Source: Clostridia bacterium (lineage in GTDB: Bacteria; Bacillota; Clostridia; Oscillospirales; Butyricicoccaceae). Taken from it: a stretch of 36,092 nucleotides of DNA. The position numbers were made by a program, and so were the translations under genes. Below are positions 32,448 through 36,092 of the stretch, one piece after another. Positions within the stretch are counted from its first letter, which is position 1. Each line of letters opens with the position of its first letter. The notes beneath the pieces were generated by a model. That model worked only from the letters and a program-made list of their open reading frames with translations, searched no databases and was not told the origin of the DNA. The stretch covers positions 1 through 36,092 of the forward strand of contig JAFXDF010000039.1 in NCBI GenBank assembly GCA_017521295.1, written 5' to 3'.

Positions 32448-32464
32448 AAAAAGCCTCGCTTTTT
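32448..32464 (-). promoter_or_regulatory. Hairpin occluding the RseC-like gene SD
   Basis: AAAAAGC-GAG-GCTTTTT forms a perfect 7-bp stem directly before the ATG, with the SD GAGG spanning loop and stem. It could lower translation or act as a weak attenuator, but the stem is mostly A-T. Confidence 0.35.
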
Positions 32465-32466
32465 CG

Positions 32467-34056
32467 TTAATCTAAGGGGGCGTAACGGGCCATGATGGCC
32501 TCGGCCACCCGGATACCGTCCACTGCGGCCGACATGATGCCGCCGGCGTAACCGGCGCCTTCGCCGCAGGGGATCAGCCCCTGTACCGTCAGAGAATACA
32601 GATCGTCGCCCCGGGTGATGCGCACTGGGGACGAGGTACGAGTCTCCACGCCGGTAAAGACAGTATCGGCGGCGTCATAGCCGCGCAGCTTCCGTCCGAA
32701 CTGGGGCATGGCCCGGCGCAGCATACCGCAGACGTTTTCGGGCAGCACATCGTCCAGCGCCCGGAACTCCCAGCCACGGGGATAGGTGGGGGTGACACGG
32801 CCCAGCGCGGTGGACACCCGGCCTTCGGCAAAGTCACCCCACAGCTGAACGGGGGCGCGATAGTCGCCGCCGCCCAACGCGAAGGCGGTCTTTTCCAGCT
32901 GCCGTTGAAAGGCGATGCCGTCCAGGGGGCCGGTGCCGAAATCCTCGGGGCCAACCGATACCACCAGGGCAGCGTTGGCGTTTTTGCCGGCACGGGCGTG
33001 ATAGCTCATGCCGTTGGTGACCACGCCGCCTTCTTCGCTGGCGGCAGCCACCACTTCGCCGCCGGGGCACATACAGAAGGAGTAACAGCCCCGGTCACCT
33101 TCCCGGTGGGAAAGGGCATATTCGCCGGCGGGCAGGCCGGGCGTGCCCAGATATTTTCCGTACAAAGCCCGGTCGATGTCCTCCTGCAGATGTTCCGCGC
33201 GGACGCCCACCGAAAAGGGCTTGGCCTGTAAAAACACGCCCTGCTCCCGCAGGGTGAAGAAGCTGTCCCGGGCGCTGTGGCCGATGGCCAGCACCGCCAC
33301 GTCACAGGGCAGGTCCTCCCCTTCCAGCTTGAGGCCCTGCAGGCGGTTTTCCCGCAGCAAAAGGCCCTTGGCCTGGGTCTGGAACCGCACCTGGCCGCCC
33401 AGGGCTTCCACCTCTTTGCGCATGGACACCACGATGTCCTTCAGCAGGTCGGTGCCGATGTGCGGCTTGGCCGCCTGGAGGGCGTTGTGGGGCGCGCCGT
33501 GGTCCTCCAGCAGCTGCAGCACCAGCTCGCAGCGGTTGTCGCCGATGCGGGTGGTGAGCTTGCCGTCGGAATAGGCGCCTGCGCCGCCTTCGCCAAACTG
33601 GATGTTGGAGCGCTCGTTGAGGGCGCCGCCGTCGAAAAAGGCCTTCACATCCCGGTCACGCTTGTCCATGGCGGAGCCGCGCTCCAGAACCACAGGGTGG
33701 TAGCCGTTTTTGGCCAGGATGAGGGCGGCAAAGATGCCTGCCGGGCCGAAGCCCACGATGACGGGCGGCGCGGTAAGCTTTTCCTTGCCGGAAGGCACCG
33801 GCATGAGAGCCGGCGCCCGGAGCTTTACGTGGGGATCGTTCTTTTTCCGCACAAAGGCGGCCTCGTCACCGGCCAGAGAAAGCTCCACCGAGCAGATGGC
33901 CTTCAGATCGCCGTGACGGAGATCCAGCGACTGCTTGTGCAGACAGCCCCGGAGAACGCTGTCGGGGCTCAGCCGCAATTTCTTCCTTGCGGCAGTCAAG
34001 GCTTCCTCTTCCGAAAACGGAAAAGGAAGCCTGACATCAGAAATCAAGATACTCAT
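32467..34056 (-). CDS. FAD-dependent oxidoreductase (COG2509 type)
   Basis: The 529-residue protein has an N-terminal domain (about 1-95) without assigned function, then the FAD-binding fold IVGFGPAGIFAALIL (Gly102, 104, 107) with VLERG. RSNIQFGEGGAGAYSDGKL follows, and the C-terminal IPCGEGAGYAGGIMSAA places FAD. This pattern is typical of uncharacterised COG2509 dehydrogenases present in most Firmicutes. No substrate is known. It starts 4 nt after cdaR stops with no SD, suggesting translational re-initiation. Confidence 0.93.
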   Translation of the reverse strand: MSILISDVRLPFPFSEEEALTAARKKLRLSPDSVLRGCLHKQSLDLRHGDLKAICSVELSLAGDEAAFVRKKNDPHVKLRAPALMPVPSGKEKLTAPPVIVGFGPAGIFAALILAKNGYHPVVLERGSAMDKRDRDVKAFFDGGALNERSNIQFGEGGAGAYSDGKLTTRIGDNRCELVLQLLEDHGAPHNALQAAKPHIGTDLLKDIVVSMRKEVEALGGQVRFQTQAKGLLLRENRLQGLKLEGEDLPCDVAVLAIGHSARDSFFTLREQGVFLQAKPFSVGVRAEHLQEDIDRALYGKYLGTPGLPAGEYALSHREGDRGCYSFCMCPGGEVVAAASEEGGVVTNGMSYHARAGKNANAALVVSVGPEDFGTGPLDGIAFQRQLEKTAFALGGGDYRAPVQLWGDFAEGRVSTALGRVTPTYPRGWEFRALDDVLPENVCGMLRRAMPQFGRKLRGYDAADTVFTGVETRTSSPVRITRGDDLYSLTVQGLIPCGEGAGYAGGIMSAAVDGIRVAEAIMARYAPLD

Positions 34057-34060
34057 GGTT

Positions 34061-35431
34061 TTAAGGCTGGGTAGGCTCGGTGGGAGCAGTCGGATCGGTG
34101 GGCTCCACAGGAGCGTTGGGATCCACAGGCTCGTTGGGGTCCACAGGCAGGGGATTGAGGGCGTTGTCCAAAGCCTCCTGGGTCACCAGCACCTTGATGC
34201 TGGCACTCTGAGAGATATAGACTTCGTCATTGGCAATGGTCACCTGACAGGGCAGGGTGTTTTCGCCCACCACCAGATCTTCCAGTTCATAGATCAGCTC
34301 CATCTGCAGATCGGCAATGCGCAGGCCCTGCAGGATGTCGGAAGGTCCGAACAGACGGTAGGTCAGCACCTGGTTGGGATAGACGAACAGCTCGTTTTCG
34401 GGCAGGTCGTTTTCATCCAGCATAATGGTCTTCCAGTCATAGCCGTCCACCGTCAGCGTGATGGTCGCGTACTGCTGCTGGCCCTTGGCGGTGGAAACAC
34501 CGTTGGGCGGCAGGATGACACGCTTGAACTCGGTGGTACCGTTGCGTACCACATCCCACAGGTCGATGGTTCCCAGGTTGATCTGGTTCAGCTCGGCAAT
34601 GACTTCGGGATCACCCGACAGAGTGATGGTCTCGGGATCGATGGACACATCCACGGCAGATGCCTTGAGGTAGTCGCTGTCGTCCAGCTCCACCGTCAGA
34701 GGTACGGCGGTATCGCCCTGCAGCTGGATGGAAAGGGTGGTGGAGGGCGTCTCGGGCGCCAGATGGGCGTTGGTGACCTCTTGGTTGTTGGCATCCAGCA
34801 GACGGTAGGTCACGTTGGTCTGCAGCGATGCCGTCAGACCGCTTACGTCATAGACCACCTCGGCGGTCTTGATCTGCCGCAGGATGGTCTCGGGGCCCCG
34901 GACCACGATGGCGTCGGGGCTGGCGTTATATTCATCCACCGTCAGATTGTCGCCGGGAGTGCCGGTGAGATTCACCGAAACGGGGATGGATGCGGTGCTC
35001 ATCCGGTCCACTACGATGGTCAGCTTCTGGGGCTGTTTGTCCACAATGCTGACACCTTCGCTCTTGTAGCGGGTGGGGTCCACCAGATAGGTAAGCTCAT
35101 ATTCACCGGGCTCGGTGATGTGGTACAGCTCGGCAGTGCCGGTCAGCAGAGAGGGATCGTTCATCAGATTGAGAAGGTCGCCGCGGCTGCTTTCTACCGT
35201 AACGGTGACTTTGTTGCTGGAACCTTCCAGAATCACAAGGCCCTTATCAGTCAGATCGCTGACGCCCTGCAGCAGCACGGGCACGTTGACCACATTGTTT
35301 CGGACAGACTGCTCATCGGTGCTGATAACATAGGCCCACAAAAGGATGGCCATCAGCAGGGACAGTGCCCGCAGCAGCACGTCGTTGTCCTTGATCCACT
35401 TCATTGCTTTGGTATTCTCTTTCAGCTTCAT
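34061..35431 (-). CDS. cdaR: CdaA regulatory protein CdaR (YbbR repeats)
   Basis: The 456-residue protein has one N-terminal membrane helix (LLRALSLLMAILLWAYVIS), followed by extracytoplasmic YbbR-type beta repeats, about four by eye. It ends in a Pro/Thr/Asp-rich tail (PNEPVDPNAPVEPTDPT). CdaR binds and modulates the membrane diadenylate cyclase CdaA. The start overlaps the cdaA stop as ATGA with no separate SD, so the two are coupled. glmM, which often follows in other Firmicutes, is not adjacent here. Confidence 0.94.
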   Translation of the reverse strand: MKLKENTKAMKWIKDNDVLLRALSLLMAILLWAYVISTDEQSVRNNVVNVPVLLQGVSDLTDKGLVILEGSSNKVTVTVESSRGDLLNLMNDPSLLTGTAELYHITEPGEYELTYLVDPTRYKSEGVSIVDKQPQKLTIVVDRMSTASIPVSVNLTGTPGDNLTVDEYNASPDAIVVRGPETILRQIKTAEVVYDVSGLTASLQTNVTYRLLDANNQEVTNAHLAPETPSTTLSIQLQGDTAVPLTVELDDSDYLKASAVDVSIDPETITLSGDPEVIAELNQINLGTIDLWDVVRNGTTEFKRVILPPNGVSTAKGQQQYATITLTVDGYDWKTIMLDENDLPENELFVYPNQVLTYRLFGPSDILQGLRIADLQMELIYELEDLVVGENTLPCQVTIANDEVYISQSASIKVLVTQEALDNALNPLPVDPNEPVDPNAPVEPTDPTAPTEPTQP

Positions 35432-36092
35432 TTGGAAATCAACCCCCTCACACGGTCCACCAGAGTGGGCTTCTGTTCCTCTTCCTCGGGCATCAGTTTG
35501 GCGATCAGCAGGCGCTCCAGGGTCTCGGGCGCCAGATGCTGCTTGAGGATACCGCCCTCCGCCAGGGAGATACCGCCGGTCTCTTCGGAAACCACCACCG
35601 ACAGGGAGTCGAAGTTTTCACTCTGACCCAGGGCCGCCCGGTGGCGGGTACCCAGGTCCTTGCTGATATTCTGCTTGCCGGTCAGGGGCAGGATGCAGCC
35701 GGCGGCGGCAATGCGGCCGTCGGCAATGATAACGGCACCGTCATGGAGAGGCGCCTTGTTGTAAAACAGATTCTTCAGCAGCTCGGCATTCACGTCGGCG
35801 TTGACGGTGGTGCCGGTGTTGATGATGTTCTGCAGGGAGTCGCCCCGCTGGAACACGATGAGGGCGCCGGTCTTGGTCCAGGACATGGAGCTGACAGCCT
35901 CCACCGTCTGCAGAATGGCGGCGTCGGTGGTCTTGGTCTCCTGCCCGCGCAGCAGGCCAAAGAGACTGCTCAAGCGCTGGCTGCCGAACTGCTCCAGCAT
36001 TTTGCGCAGCTCGGGCTGAAAGATGATGACCAGGGCCAGGATTCCCACCTGCATGACGCTCTCCAGCAAATACCGCATGGTGTTCAGCCGCA
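35428..36092 (-). CDS. cdaA: Diadenylate cyclase CdaA, N-terminus outside window
   Basis: About 220 residues are visible. Reading starts in the last N-terminal membrane helices (RLNTMRYLLESVMQVGILALVIIFQPELR), so the 5' part of the gene, about 50 residues, lies beyond 36092. The DAC domain shows GALIVFQRGDSL, the DGA motif in HDGAVIIADG and the RHR motif in GTRHRAALGQSE, which make c-di-AMP from two ATP. The C-terminus ends after KPTLVDRVRGLISK. As the first visible gene of the long array it ties c-di-AMP signalling to the genes downstream. Confidence 0.96.
   Translation of the reverse strand, partial: RLNTMRYLLESVMQVGILALVIIFQPELRKMLEQFGSQRLSSLFGLLRGQETKTTDAAILQTVEAVSSMSWTKTGALIVFQRGDSLQNIINTGTTVNADVNAELLKNLFYNKAPLHDGAVIIADGRIAAAGCILPLTGKQNISKDLGTRHRAALGQSENFDSLSVVVSEETGGISLAEGGILKQHLAPETLERLLIAKLMPEEEEQKPTLVDRVRGLISK

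Overview
The window is chromosomal DNA of roughly 55-62 percent GC from a Gram-positive bacterium. I infer class Clostridia, probably Oscillospiraceae/Ruminococcaceae. The basis is the linkage cdaA-cdaR, remA-gmk-rpoZ-priA-def-fmt, and rsmB-rlmN-stp-prkC-rsgA, together with a SipL-type spore-coat protein, a SpoVB-like flippase and good AGGAGG-type ribosome binding sites. No phage, transposon, CRISPR array or secretion island is visible. The content is mostly core genome plus a few less familiar genes.

Left part (1-9060). A tRNA-Met/tRNA-Glu operon with a consensus promoter lies at the left edge. Beside it is a leftward operon (228-6655) that encodes a coiled-coil membrane protein, an HD hydrolase, an amidase, a Cys-rich DUF6125-like protein, a core-only pyruvate kinase homologue, the L11 methyltransferase PrmA, the 16S rRNA methyltransferase RsmE and a polytopic membrane protein. 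RsmE has its own internal promoter carrying a perfect palindrome. Further right, an ABC-F ATPase and a shikimate-kinase-family protein form a leftward pair (6739-8992).

Middle (9060-19260). This is a mosaic of short units on both strands, separated by clear terminators. Rightward units are a YkvI-like membrane protein with a metallo-beta-lactamase-fold hydrolase, and a SpoVB-like flippase followed by a membrane-anchored HTH regulator. Leftward units are a ZIP metal transporter, an AT-richer ankyrin-type gene, tRNA-Pro, a HAD phosphatase with a P1 (DmpA-type) peptidase, and sipL. All intergenic gaps are under 300 bp. Most hold recognisable promoters (17-bp spacers, TATAAT-like -10) or hairpin terminators.

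Right part (19341-36092). This is one uninterrupted leftward array of 17 genes with gaps of at most 53 bp and many 1-8 bp overlaps. In transcription order it runs cdaA (5' end outside the window), cdaR, FAD oxidoreductase, RseC-like, yicC, remA, gmk, rpoZ, priA, def, fmt, a YugP-like peptidase, rsmB, rlmN, stp, prkC and rsgA. A strong hairpin terminator follows rsgA. The array joins c-di-AMP synthesis, GMP phosphorylation, RNA polymerase omega, replication restart, N-terminal formyl-Met processing, rRNA modification, PASTA kinase signalling and 30S maturation, so it reads as a growth-control and translation cluster.

I did not find a clearly new defence or mobile system. The points I consider most worth checking are the pyruvate kinase homologue without a C-terminal domain, the palindromic operator between -35 and -10 of rsmE, the low-GC ankyrin gene beside tRNA-Pro, the shikimate-kinase homologue lacking the FRxxE arginine, and the repeated motif upstream of the HTH gene.
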